Of a DNA stretch of 64,000 nucleotides, positions 57,209-64,000 are shown piece by piece. Each line of letters opens with the position of its first letter. The first letter of the stretch is position 1. The position numbers were made by a program, and so were the translations under genes. Under the pieces are notes generated by a model that was not told the DNA's origin, made no database searches, and saw nothing but the letters and a program-made list of their open reading frames with translations. Origin of the DNA: Bacillota bacterium (GTDB taxonomy: Bacteria; Bacillota; Sulfobacillia; JACIYH01); contig JASEFA010000002.1 of NCBI GenBank assembly GCA_030019365.1, forward strand, positions 396,525-460,524. Direction: 5' to 3'.

Positions 57209-57235
57209 GGCGCGCCGGCGGGCTGCCGGCGCGCC
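57209..57235 (-). terminator. Very stable hairpin directly after sigH
   Basis: Perfect 11-bp GC-only stem, arms 57209-57219 and 57225-57235, two bases past the sigH stop. No U-tract follows, so it may act as a transcript-stabilising or factor-assisted end. A second GC hairpin lies at about 57146-57171. Confidence 0.5.
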
Positions 57236-57236
57236 G

Positions 57237-57902
57237 TCAGACCCGGACCTGCTCGGACTCCTCGGCGCGCCGGTCAAGGTACCGCTCCAGCTTGCGCTTG
57301 ACCCTCTGCAGGGCGTTGTCGATGGACTTCACGTGCCGGTTCAGATCCCCGGCTATCTCCTGATAAGACTTACCGTCCAGGTAGGACATCAAGACCTTCC
57401 ATTCCAGGTCGCTCAGGATCTCGCCGATCTTCTCCTCGATGTCGCCGAACTCCTCGCGGTTGATCACCAGCTCCTCGGGGTCACTCACCCGCGAACCGGA
57501 GATCACGTCGAGGAGCGTGCGGTCCGAGTCCTCATCGTAGATGGGTTTGTTGAGGGAAACATAGGAGTTGAGGGGCAGGTGTTTTTGCCGGGTGGCCGTC
57601 TTGATGGCCGTGATGATCTGCCGGGTCACACACAGCTCGGCGAACGCCCGGAAAGACGAAAGCTTGTCGGCCCGGAAGTCTCTGATGGCCTTGTAAAGGC
57701 CAATCATGCCTTCCTGGATGATGTCTTCCCGATCCGCACCGATCAAGAAATAAGAGCGCGCCTTACTGCGCACAAAATTCTTGTATTTGTTGATCAGGTA
57801 CTCGAGGGCGGCACTGCAGCCATCCCGTGCGTACTCCACAACTTCCTCGTCCAGCATCACCTCGTACTCTCTAAAGGTCCCCTTGTGGGCAGAAACGCTC
57901 AC
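57237..57902 (-). CDS. sigH: RNA polymerase sporulation sigma factor SigH
   Basis: 221 residues, GTG start seven bases after GGGGGG. Sigma-70 region 2 with YLIGADREDIIQEGMIGLYK, region 4 with LDGKSYQEIAGDLNRHVKSIDNAL split at its helix-turn-helix. Directs early stationary-phase and sporulation genes such as spo0A and spoIIA in Bacillus. The rlmB-sigH-(tRNA)-rpmG-secE order is the one found in Bacillota. Confidence 0.95.
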   Translation of the reverse strand: MSVSAHKGTFREYEVMLDEEVVEYARDGCSAALEYLINKYKNFVRSKARSYFLIGADREDIIQEGMIGLYKAIRDFRADKLSSFRAFAELCVTRQIITAIKTATRQKHLPLNSYVSLNKPIYDEDSDRTLLDVISGSRVSDPEELVINREEFGDIEEKIGEILSDLEWKVLMSYLDGKSYQEIAGDLNRHVKSIDNALQRVKRKLERYLDRRAEESEQVRV

Positions 57903-57982
57903 CTTATCGCCCCCCAGGTATTACACCCTTTCGGACACGAAGCGACGCCGACGGTAGAAAATTGGACAAACCGCCGTTACCC

Positions 57983-58011
57983 ATTATATATGTGGCCCTG
58001 CAGCATAGCAA
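57983..58011 (-). promoter_or_regulatory. Sigma-A promoter of sigH inside the end of rlmB
   Basis: Minus-strand TTGCTA (58011-58006), 17-base spacer, TATAAT (57988-57983). The -10 overlaps the rlmB stop codon. It would allow sigH to be expressed apart from the upstream housekeeping operon; the leader would be about 75 bases. Confidence 0.75.
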
Positions 58012-58841
58012 GTACTCCTGCCACCCACCTCCGGGCTGCCCCTGGGAGTCTCGCACATCCGCTGTCTGCGGACCTCATAAAGGAGGATGGCCGCAGCGGC
58101 GGCCACGTTCAGAGATGGCACATGCCCCGCGATGGGGATGCGCACCACCAGGTCGCACGCCTGGCGCACCGCATGCCCCAGCCCCTTTTCCTCACCTCCC
58201 AGCACCACCACCAGGGGGACGGTGAAATCCGCCTCCCAGGGTAAAGTGTCGCCATCGGCCTCCGCCCCCACCACCCAGAAACCCCGCCCCTTCACGTCGC
58301 TCAGGGTCCGTGCCAGGTTAGTCACCCTGGCTACCGGGAGCCACTCCAGGGCACCCGCTGCCGCCCTTGCCGCTCCGCCCGTCAGGCCGGCGCTGCGACG
58401 GACCGGGATCACCACACCGTGGGCTCCCAGACATTCGGCCGAGCGGCAGACGGCCCCCAGGTTACCGGGATCCTGCACCCCAGCCACGGCTACCAGCAAA
58501 GGAGGGCACCCGGCCGGGATCCCCGCCAGCACTTCCTCGAGGGTGCGGTACTGCTCCACGGCCGCCACCGCCAGCACGCCCTGATGGGGCAATCCCCCGG
58601 CACGCACGTCCAGCACCTCGCGGCCCACCACCTGCACCGGCACACCCCTCTGCCGGGCCAGGACCAGGATACGGGTCACCGGCGGGCCCGCCACCCCCTC
58701 CCCTACCATGATACGGTGGATGGACCTCCCTGCTTCCAGAGCTGCCAGCACGGCCTGCCGCCCCGGGATGATCTGCCCCCCGTCCCCGCCCGTCCCCGCC
58801 GCGGTATCGCCCCGGGCATCCCCCGGCAAACGCCCGGTCAT
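57984..58841 (-). CDS. rlmB: 23S rRNA (guanosine-2'-O-)-methyltransferase RlmB family (SpoU)
   Basis: 285 residues; ATG 58841 overlaps the thyX stop (ATGA). N-terminal substrate-binding domain with GRQAVLAALEAG; SPOUT domain with QDPGNLGAVCRSAECLGAHG, VVVLGGEEKGLG and PSLNVAAAAAILLYE. Methylates the ribose of a guanosine in 23S rRNA domain V in E. coli. Known YacO locus next to mrnC and sigH. Confidence 0.95.
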   Translation of the reverse strand: MTGRLPGDARGDTAAGTGGDGGQIIPGRQAVLAALEAGRSIHRIMVGEGVAGPPVTRILVLARQRGVPVQVVGREVLDVRAGGLPHQGVLAVAAVEQYRTLEEVLAGIPAGCPPLLVAVAGVQDPGNLGAVCRSAECLGAHGVVIPVRRSAGLTGGAARAAAGALEWLPVARVTNLARTLSDVKGRGFWVVGAEADGDTLPWEADFTVPLVVVLGGEEKGLGHAVRQACDLVVRIPIAGHVPSLNVAAAAAILLYEVRRQRMCETPRGSPEVGGRSTCYAAGPHI

Positions 58842-59512
58842 GACCGCCTCCGGTCCGGGTAGCGCGGGCACTCCGTCCATTCCTCCGGACAGGTACCGTC
58901 CACCTGGCAGGGCGCTCCCGCCTTCTCGAACAGCAGGGGAGCCACCTTGCGGCACTCCCTGAGCATGAGGTATGCCACCGCCCGGATCTCCCACTGGGCC
59001 CGCTGGCAGCACCGCAGGCGGAAGACGTGGAAGAGTTCCCTGGCGTTCATGGTTACCACCAGGCGGGTGGCAACGGCATTGGGAAGCACGTACCGGGCAT
59101 CTTCCCTGGGGATGCCCATGGCGGTCAGGGCCCGGTACACCTGGCCCGCCCGGTCCAGGAATTCCTCGAAGAGGCGGGCCGCCTCGGGTACCCGGGCCAC
59201 GGAAGGAGGCACCACGTGCCAGGCGGCATCGCTCCTCACCCACCTCTGGGATTGCTGGCTGTATGAGGCCAGCCGGTGACGCACCAGCTGATGGCTGCAG
59301 GCGCGGGAAATGCCCTCCACGGCGAAGGTGAAGGAGGCGTGCTCGAAGGGAGACTCGTGTCCCCGTTCCCGCAGGAGGTCGATGAGTCGACGGACTTCGC
59401 CGGTCTCCATGTCCAGGAGGGTCTCCACCCCGGAAGCCGAGTAGCAGAGACGGGCGGCAGCCGCCACCGTCCTCTCGGGATCGGGGGTGTGGCGCAGCAG
59501 CTTGACAATCAC
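58838..59512 (-). CDS. thyX: FAD-dependent thymidylate synthase ThyX
   Basis: 224 residues. The ThyX motif RHRLASYSQQSQRW is intact, with FEHASFTFAVEGISRA before it and the substrate-binding NARELFHVFRLRCC. Makes dTMP from dUMP using methylenetetrahydrofolate and NADPH. The GTG start overlaps the mrnC stop (GTGA). It is embedded between mrnC and rlmB, which are adjacent in Bacillus subtilis. Confidence 0.97.
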   Translation of the reverse strand: MIVKLLRHTPDPERTVAAAARLCYSASGVETLLDMETGEVRRLIDLLRERGHESPFEHASFTFAVEGISRACSHQLVRHRLASYSQQSQRWVRSDAAWHVVPPSVARVPEAARLFEEFLDRAGQVYRALTAMGIPREDARYVLPNAVATRLVVTMNARELFHVFRLRCCQRAQWEIRAVAYLMLRECRKVAPLLFEKAGAPCQVDGTCPEEWTECPRYPDRRRS

Positions 59513-59973
59513 GGTGCATCTGTCCTTTCCAGCACCATAGCCAGGATTCCCTGCAGGCGCCCGCTCTCTCCCCTCAGGTACAGGTAGCCCAGGAGGGCCT
59601 CGAAGGCAGTGCTAGCCCGGTACTCAGCGGGAGTGGACCCGCGGGGCACGGCTGCACCCTTGAAGTTGCGCGCCCGCCGCACCAGGTCCTCCTCAGCGGG
59701 GGCGAGATAGGGTTCGATGCCGCGGAGGAAGGCGGCCTGGGCCCCCGCCCGTACGCGACGCACGGCATCGCGGTGCCGCTCTCCCGGGGAAGAGCAACGC
59801 CCCACCAGGTGCTGCCTGACCGCCAGCTCGAAGACGGCGTCCCCCACATATGCCAGGTCCCGGGGGGAGAGTTCCGACACCCCGGCGCTCAGGTCCGCAC
59901 TGCCAGACCCCACCGGACGGAACCGGGGGGCCAGGAGGGATTGGGAATCCTGCTCTCCCGACCGCTGCTTCAC
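59509..59973 (-). CDS. mrnC: Mini-ribonuclease III
   Basis: 154 residues from GTG 59973, overlapping the cysS stop, with AAGGGGG upstream. RNase III catalytic domain without a dsRNA-binding domain: LSPRDLAYVGDAVFEL (catalytic acid residues) and STAFEALLGYLYL. Matures 23S rRNA ends in Bacillus. The first 30 or so residues are a divergent basic/Pro-rich lead. Confidence 0.93.
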   Translation of the reverse strand: MKQRSGEQDSQSLLAPRFRPVGSGSADLSAGVSELSPRDLAYVGDAVFELAVRQHLVGRCSSPGERHRDAVRRVRAGAQAAFLRGIEPYLAPAEEDLVRRARNFKGAAVPRGSTPAEYRASTAFEALLGYLYLRGESGRLQGILAMVLERTDAP

Positions 59974-61517
59974 ACGGGACCCCCTTCCCTGCTGCGCAGG
60001 CGCCACCTGGTACCCAGGGGGGTGTCCTCGAGGGCAATCCCCATCGCGCCCAGCCTTTCCCGGATCAGATCGGCCAGGGCCCAGCTCTTCTCTTGCCGCG
60101 CCCGCGTTCTGACCTCCACCAGGATGTCCAGGAGCTCCTCAAACCACACTCCCTGCTCACCCGCGACCCGCTCACCCGGAACCTGGTCGCCGGGACGCAC
60201 CGCTGCCGGCCTGGGGCCCACCTCCGCCGGCGCCGGCGCTACCACCGGTGCCACCACCCCCAGTACCCCGCCCAGTTGCTCGAAAGTCCTGTGGGCGCGG
60301 GTCAACCCTTCTCGGGCCTCTCCGCTCAGCCCGAGAGGCCCTCCCCGCAGTAGCAGGGATACCGCCGAGTTACCGGCCCGGGCCAGGTCGAACAGGGCCG
60401 CCAGCGCCTGCGGGGTGTTGAAGTCGTCGTCCATGGCGGCGTGGAAACGGTCCCGGACCCGGTCGGACCCGGCACCCATGCCGGCGGCTACTTCCAGGCC
60501 TTCCTGATCGGTGGCGACGTCGTGGGTGAGCACCTCATCCAGGGACCGCACCGCGTTCTGGAGACGCTCCCATGCCCGCCGGGCCTCCTGCAGGCGGGCG
60601 GGGTCAAACTCCAGGGGTGCCCGGTAGTGGGCCGAGAGGAGGTAGACTCTGATCGCCCCGGCCGGGAACTCCCGCAGCAGGTCGCGGATGGTGACAAAGT
60701 TCTTGAGGGACTTGGACATCTTCTCTTCCCGCATGGTCACCAGGCCGTTGTGCAGCCAGTAACGTACGAAGGGAGCCTCCCCGGTGAACGCCTCGCTCTG
60801 GGCGATCTCGTTCTCGTGGTGGGGGAAGATGAGCTCGTTGCCTCCACCGTGCATGTCGAACCCGTTGCCCAGATAGCGCAGGGCCATGGCCGAGCACTCG
60901 ATGTGCCAGCCGGGGCGACCCGGCCCCCAGGGGCTGGGCCATGCCGGCTCCCCCGGCCGGGCTGCTTTCCAGAGGGCGAAATCCTCGGGGCTTTCCTTTG
61001 CTTCCCCCGGCTCCACCCGGGCGCCCGCCCGCAACTCCTCCACGCTCCGGCCGGAGAGCTTGCCGTAGCCGGGGAAGCTGATCACCCGGAAGTACACGTC
61101 GCCCGCCGACTCGTAGGCATACCCCTTTTCCACCAGTGCCTTCACCATCTCCAGGATCTCGGACATGTGCTGCGATACCCGGGGGTAGTGGTCCGCCGGC
61201 TTCACACCCAGGGCGGCCATGTCTTCCAGGTAGCGGCCCACATAGTGGCCGGAAAGCTCCAGCGGGTCCCTGCCCAGCTCGCGGGCACGGGCGATCACCT
61301 TGTCATCTATGTCGGTGAAGTTCTGCACCAGATGCACGCGGTACCCGCGGTACTCCAGATAGCGGCGGATGGCGTCCCAGACCACGCTGGGGCGGGCGTG
61401 ACCGATGTGGGCCTCGTCGTATGGGGTCACCCCGCACACGTAGATGCTCACCGTGCCGGGTTCCCGCACCTGCAGCTCCCGCTTGCTGCGGCTCATGGTA
61501 TCGTAGACGGCGATCAA
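59970..61517 (-). CDS. cysS: Cysteinyl-tRNA synthetase
   Basis: 515 residues from TTG 61517, overlapping the ispDF stop (TTGA). Class I motifs: HIGH in DEAHIGHARP and KMSKS in REEKMSKSLKN. Zinc ligands appear in VCGVTPYD, WHIECSAM and HGGGNELIFPHHENE. A linker rich in Pro/Val/Ala (about 425-460) is unusual but lies in the variable C-terminal part. Uses the cysteine made by CysE and CysK. Confidence 0.97.
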   Translation of the reverse strand: MIAVYDTMSRSKRELQVREPGTVSIYVCGVTPYDEAHIGHARPSVVWDAIRRYLEYRGYRVHLVQNFTDIDDKVIARARELGRDPLELSGHYVGRYLEDMAALGVKPADHYPRVSQHMSEILEMVKALVEKGYAYESAGDVYFRVISFPGYGKLSGRSVEELRAGARVEPGEAKESPEDFALWKAARPGEPAWPSPWGPGRPGWHIECSAMALRYLGNGFDMHGGGNELIFPHHENEIAQSEAFTGEAPFVRYWLHNGLVTMREEKMSKSLKNFVTIRDLLREFPAGAIRVYLLSAHYRAPLEFDPARLQEARRAWERLQNAVRSLDEVLTHDVATDQEGLEVAAGMGAGSDRVRDRFHAAMDDDFNTPQALAALFDLARAGNSAVSLLLRGGPLGLSGEAREGLTRAHRTFEQLGGVLGVVAPVVAPAPAEVGPRPAAVRPGDQVPGERVAGEQGVWFEELLDILVEVRTRARQEKSWALADLIRERLGAMGIALEDTPLGTRWRLRSREGGPV

Positions 61518-62692
61518 GTCCCCCGCCTCCCCGCGGCCACCATCGCGCACACGGCCCAGGCCGCCATCCCTTCCCTGCGCCCCAGGGCACCCAGGCCCTC
61601 GGCCGTGGTTGCCTTCACTGCCACCATTCCTTCGTCCACTCCCAGGGCCGCCGCCAGGCTGGCTTTCATGGCGGGAATGAAGGGAGCCAGCCGAGGCTCC
61701 TCCGCCACCACGGTGACGTCCGCGTTCACAGGCACCAGGCCCCGCCCGGCCAGCCCGGCCACCACCTGCCCGAGCAAATCGCGGCTGTGGGCCCCCCGAA
61801 AGCGGGGGTCGGAAGGGGGAAACCAGAAGCCGATGTCCCGTTCTCCTGCGGCCCCCAGAAGGGCATCCATGAGGGCGTGGCAAATCACGTCTCCGTCCGA
61901 GTGTCCCGCCAGTCCCACCGGCGAAGGGACCTCCACCCCGGCCAGCACCAGGGGCCTGCCCGGCGCCAGAGGATGAATGTCAAATCCCATCCCTACCCGC
62001 ATTCCCCATCTTCCCCGCACCACGCTTTCCGCGAGTTCCAGGTCCTCGGCTACCGTGACCTTCAGGTTGTCGCGGGAGGAGGACACCAGCCGCACCGGGT
62101 GCCCCAGCCTCTCCACCAGCACGCTGTCGTCCGTCCCCAGGTAACCCTCGACCCGGGCCCGGCGGTGGGCTTCCTCGAGCAGGTCTCTCCGGAATGCCTG
62201 CGGGGTCTGAGCCTGCCACATCCCCTCCCGGGGCACGGTGCGCCTCACCGTGGCACCGCCCTCCTTGAGGGTGTCCACCACCGGCACGGCCGCCAGGGCC
62301 GCGCCCGCTTCCCGCGCTGCCTCCACCACCCGCACCACCAGGTCGGCGGTGGCAAGGGGCCTGGCCACGTCGTGGACCACCACCCATCTCACCGCCGGGC
62401 TGAGGGCGGCCAGCCCCCGGGACACGGACTCCTGGCGGTGGGCACCTCCCGGTACCACCGTGCACACGGCCCCGGCCTCCCCGGGCAAATCGCGCACCCG
62501 GTGCCCGACTTCCTCCTCGGCCCCGGGAGGGACCACCACCGCCACCTCTTCCACCAGGCCGCTGCCCCGGAGGGATTGCAGGGCCCACGCCAGCAAAGGC
62601 AGCCCGGCCAGGGGTACGAGGGCTTTGGGACCCAGGCCCAGCCTCTCCCCCTGGCCGGCCGCAGCCAGGATCGCTCCCACCCGCTCGCTCAT
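61514..62692 (-). CDS. ispDF: Bifunctional IspD/IspF enzyme of the MEP isoprenoid pathway
   Basis: 392 residues. Residues 1-230: IspD cytidylyltransferase (AILAAAGQGERLG, VVVHDVARPL, TDDSVLVERLG). Residues 232-392: IspF cyclodiphosphate synthase with metal site GMGFDIHPL, GHSDGDVICHALMDALLG and VNADVTVVAEEPRL. The chain performs the third and fifth steps of the pathway. ATG overlaps the upstream stop (ATGA). In many Bacillota these are separate genes at the same locus. Confidence 0.97.
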   Translation of the reverse strand: MSERVGAILAAAGQGERLGLGPKALVPLAGLPLLAWALQSLRGSGLVEEVAVVVPPGAEEEVGHRVRDLPGEAGAVCTVVPGGAHRQESVSRGLAALSPAVRWVVVHDVARPLATADLVVRVVEAAREAGAALAAVPVVDTLKEGGATVRRTVPREGMWQAQTPQAFRRDLLEEAHRRARVEGYLGTDDSVLVERLGHPVRLVSSSRDNLKVTVAEDLELAESVVRGRWGMRVGMGFDIHPLAPGRPLVLAGVEVPSPVGLAGHSDGDVICHALMDALLGAAGERDIGFWFPPSDPRFRGAHSRDLLGQVVAGLAGRGLVPVNADVTVVAEEPRLAPFIPAMKASLAAALGVDEGMVAVKATTAEGLGALGRREGMAAWAVCAMVAAGRRGT

Positions 62693-63768
62693 CCCGCCCT
62701 GTCCAGCTTGGGCCGGGCGAAGATCATGCGCCCGGCCGCGGTCTGCAGCACGCTGGTGACCGCCACCTCGATGGTCTCGCCGATGTGTCTCTTGCCACCT
62801 TCGACCACGATCATGGTGCCGTCGTCCAGGTAACCGACTCCCTGCCCCGCTTCCTTGCCATCCCGCAGGATGTGGACGGACATCTCCTCACCGGGCAGCA
62901 CTCTGGGCTTGAGGGCATTGGCGAGCTCGTTGAGGTTCAGCACGGGTATCCCCTGAACGGTACATACCCGGTTCAGATTGAAGTCGTTGGTAACCACCTT
63001 GCCCCGCATCTGTTTGGCCAGTCGCAGCAGCTTGGTGTCCACGTCGCGGCCGGGCACGTCCTTCTCCCACACCTGCACGGGTACCCCGGCCGTCTGCTGC
63101 AGCTGGGCGAGGACCTCCAGCCCCCGCCGGCCCCGGGTCCTGCGCGCCCCGTCGCTGGAGTCGGCGATGTGACGCAACTCCTCCAGCACGAAGGACGGGA
63201 TCACCACCGGCCCCTCCAGGAAACCGCTCTGGCACACGTCCACGATGCGCCCGTCGATGATGGCGCTGGTGTCCAGGATCTTGGCCGCACCATCCCGCGG
63301 GGCGCGCTCCCTGCCCCCCCACCGGCCCAGGAAGGGGATCAGTGCCGCCAGCTCGTCCCGCCGGTGGACAGCCAGGCTGGCCCCCAGATACCCCACGATG
63401 ACACTGGCCACCGGGGGCAGGAAGGGACCGATGCTCGGCAGCCGGGAAAACGGGTAGGTCAGCAGGTTGGCGATGAGCAGGCCGCATATCAACCCCAGAG
63501 TCCCCGCCAGCATGTCCGGGATGGGAACCCGGGACAGGCGCCCCTCCAGCCTTCCGGTACCGCTGAGGATCGCCCTCACCACCTGGGGGAGTAAGATGAA
63601 TCCGATAAGGCCGCCCAGCGCCGCTCCCAACACCAGCGCGCTGATGCGCTGGATGGGCGGCAGGGAACTCCCCAGGTACGCGAGCAGGGAATCCGCACCC
63701 CACCCACCGCCCGCCAGGCCCGATGCCAGGCCCGCATACGCCACCACTCTTCTCAGCCTGCTATTCAG
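62689..63768 (-). CDS. Membrane PIN-TRAM domain protein (YacL family)
   Basis: About 359 residues if CTG 63768 is the start (GGAGAGGGGGTG nearby); GTG 63747 is the next choice. Any start upstream of 63800 is excluded by the promoter at 63815-63844. Four membrane helices (about 10-115), then a PIN nuclease domain opening KILDTSAIIDGRIVDV with conserved acidic residues, and a C-terminal TRAM domain (GVGYLDDGTMIVVEGGKRHI). Likely a membrane-tethered RNase; its target is not known. First gene of the ispDF-cysS-mrnC-thyX-rlmB operon. Confidence 0.9.
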   Translation of the reverse strand: MNSRLRRVVAYAGLASGLAGGGWGADSLLAYLGSSLPPIQRISALVLGAALGGLIGFILLPQVVRAILSGTGRLEGRLSRVPIPDMLAGTLGLICGLLIANLLTYPFSRLPSIGPFLPPVASVIVGYLGASLAVHRRDELAALIPFLGRWGGRERAPRDGAAKILDTSAIIDGRIVDVCQSGFLEGPVVIPSFVLEELRHIADSSDGARRTRGRRGLEVLAQLQQTAGVPVQVWEKDVPGRDVDTKLLRLAKQMRGKVVTNDFNLNRVCTVQGIPVLNLNELANALKPRVLPGEEMSVHILRDGKEAGQGVGYLDDGTMIVVEGGKRHIGETIEVAVTSVLQTAAGRMIFARPKLDRAG

Positions 63769-63814
63769 CGTACTACACCCCCTCTCCGCCCCGCACCTCT
63801 TGTCTCTGGAAGCA

Positions 63815-63844
63815 ATTATAGGCGAGAGAAGCACGCAGGGGCAA
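63815..63844 (-). promoter_or_regulatory. Sigma-A promoter of the PIN-TRAM-ispDF-cysS operon
   Basis: Minus-strand TTGCCC (63844-63839), 18-base spacer, TATAAT (63820-63815). Confidence 0.75.
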
Positions 63845-63886
63845 GGAAACATTCCCGCCCCCGCTCCTCACGCCGCCGAGCCCCTG

Positions 63887-64000
63887 TCAGGCCAGAGCTC
63901 GATCCAGAAGAGAAGAAGCTTCGTGCAGGGGAAGCCCCTTGGAGAGCACCAGCTCAGAGACCAGGATCTGCCGGGCTATCTCCAGCATGCGACGCTCCCC
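63887..64000 (-). CDS. CarD family transcriptional regulator, C-terminal 37 residues only
   Basis: Cut by the right edge. The visible end reads GERRMLEIARQILVSELVLS then KGLPLHEASSLLDRALA, which matches the C-terminal helices of CarD/CdnL proteins that bind RNA polymerase and stabilise open promoters. Clostridial genomes often have a CarD-family gene next to the PIN-TRAM gene, which supports the call. Confidence 0.75.
   Translation of the reverse strand, partial: GERRMLEIARQILVSELVLSKGLPLHEASSLLDRALA

Noticed and set aside
61518-61883. In-frame N-terminal extension of cysS
   Set aside because: Shadow of the ispF part of ispDF; the family start is at TTG 61517.
63769-63852. Start of the PIN-TRAM protein at 63852
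   Set aside because: The codon lies upstream of the promoter elements, so it would not be in the mRNA.

Overview
The window is a GC-rich stretch of a spore-forming Bacillota (Firmicutes) chromosome. Evidence for endospore formation is a gerA-gerB-gerC germinant-receptor operon, the cortex amidase cwlD and the sporulation sigma factor sigH. The ribosomal gene order, the energy-coupling factor genes after rplQ, zinc-finger adenylate kinase, type-Z S14, Cys-type L36 and L33, thyX, mini-RNase III and near-consensus sigma-A promoters (TTGACA, 17-18 nt, TATAAT-like) fit a high-GC clostridial or Symbiobacterium/Limnochordia-like lineage. Genus and species cannot be fixed from the sequence alone. No rRNA gene, CRISPR array, insertion sequence or prophage was seen.

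Layout, left to right (most genes are on the minus strand, so transcription runs right to left). 1-6.5 kb: accessory metabolism, with a truncated cyclic-2,3-diphosphoglycerate-synthetase-like GTPase, a membrane glycosyltransferase, argF, and an AmmeMemoRadiSam pair (a radical SAM enzyme plus a Memo/LigB-AMMECR1 fusion). 6.6-12.9 kb: cwlD, rpsI, rplM and gerABC. 12.9-35.9 kb: the str-S10-spc-alpha ribosomal superoperon (L7Ae-like protein, rpsL, rpsG, fusA, tuf, S10 to L17), ending in ecfA1-ecfA2-ecfT-truA. 35.9-44.7 kb: rpoC, rpoB, rplL, rplJ with an L10-type leader. 44.7-49.0 kb: a plus-strand block with a CadC-like repressor, a P1B metal ATPase, a shortened MFS protein, and a T-box-controlled serine acetyltransferase. 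49.0-53.6 kb: minus strand again, with cooT, gamma-glutamyltransferase, rplA, rplK, nusG, secE, tRNA-Trp and rpmG. 53.7-56.6 kb: sulfur genes (E1-rhodanese fusion, cysK, Rrf2 regulator). 56.7-57.1 kb: four tRNAs. 57.2-64 kb: sigH, rlmB, thyX, mrnC, cysS, ispDF, PIN-TRAM protein and the end of a CarD-family gene.

How the genes work together: most of the window builds and runs the translation and transcription machinery. Its promoters sit upstream of the PIN-TRAM gene, sigH, the tRNA cluster, rpmG, rplJ, rpoB, the L7Ae-like gene and rplM. The germination operon lies inside the conserved truA-rplM interval and has a forespore-type promoter candidate of its own. Cysteine supply recurs: cysE under a T-box, cysK next to an Rrf2 regulator, and cysS. 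The ispDF-cysS-mrnC-thyX-rlmB genes overlap by 4 bases at each junction, which suggests translational coupling.

The most unusual points are the roughly 6.5-kb accessory block between rplA and rplJ, the missing rpmD between rpsE and rplO, the internally shortened MFS gene, the large helical insert in the glycosyltransferase, the four-cysteine insert in EF-Tu, and three short repeats in the L10 leader. No clearly new defence or mobile system was found. The least understood system present is the AmmeMemoRadiSam pair.
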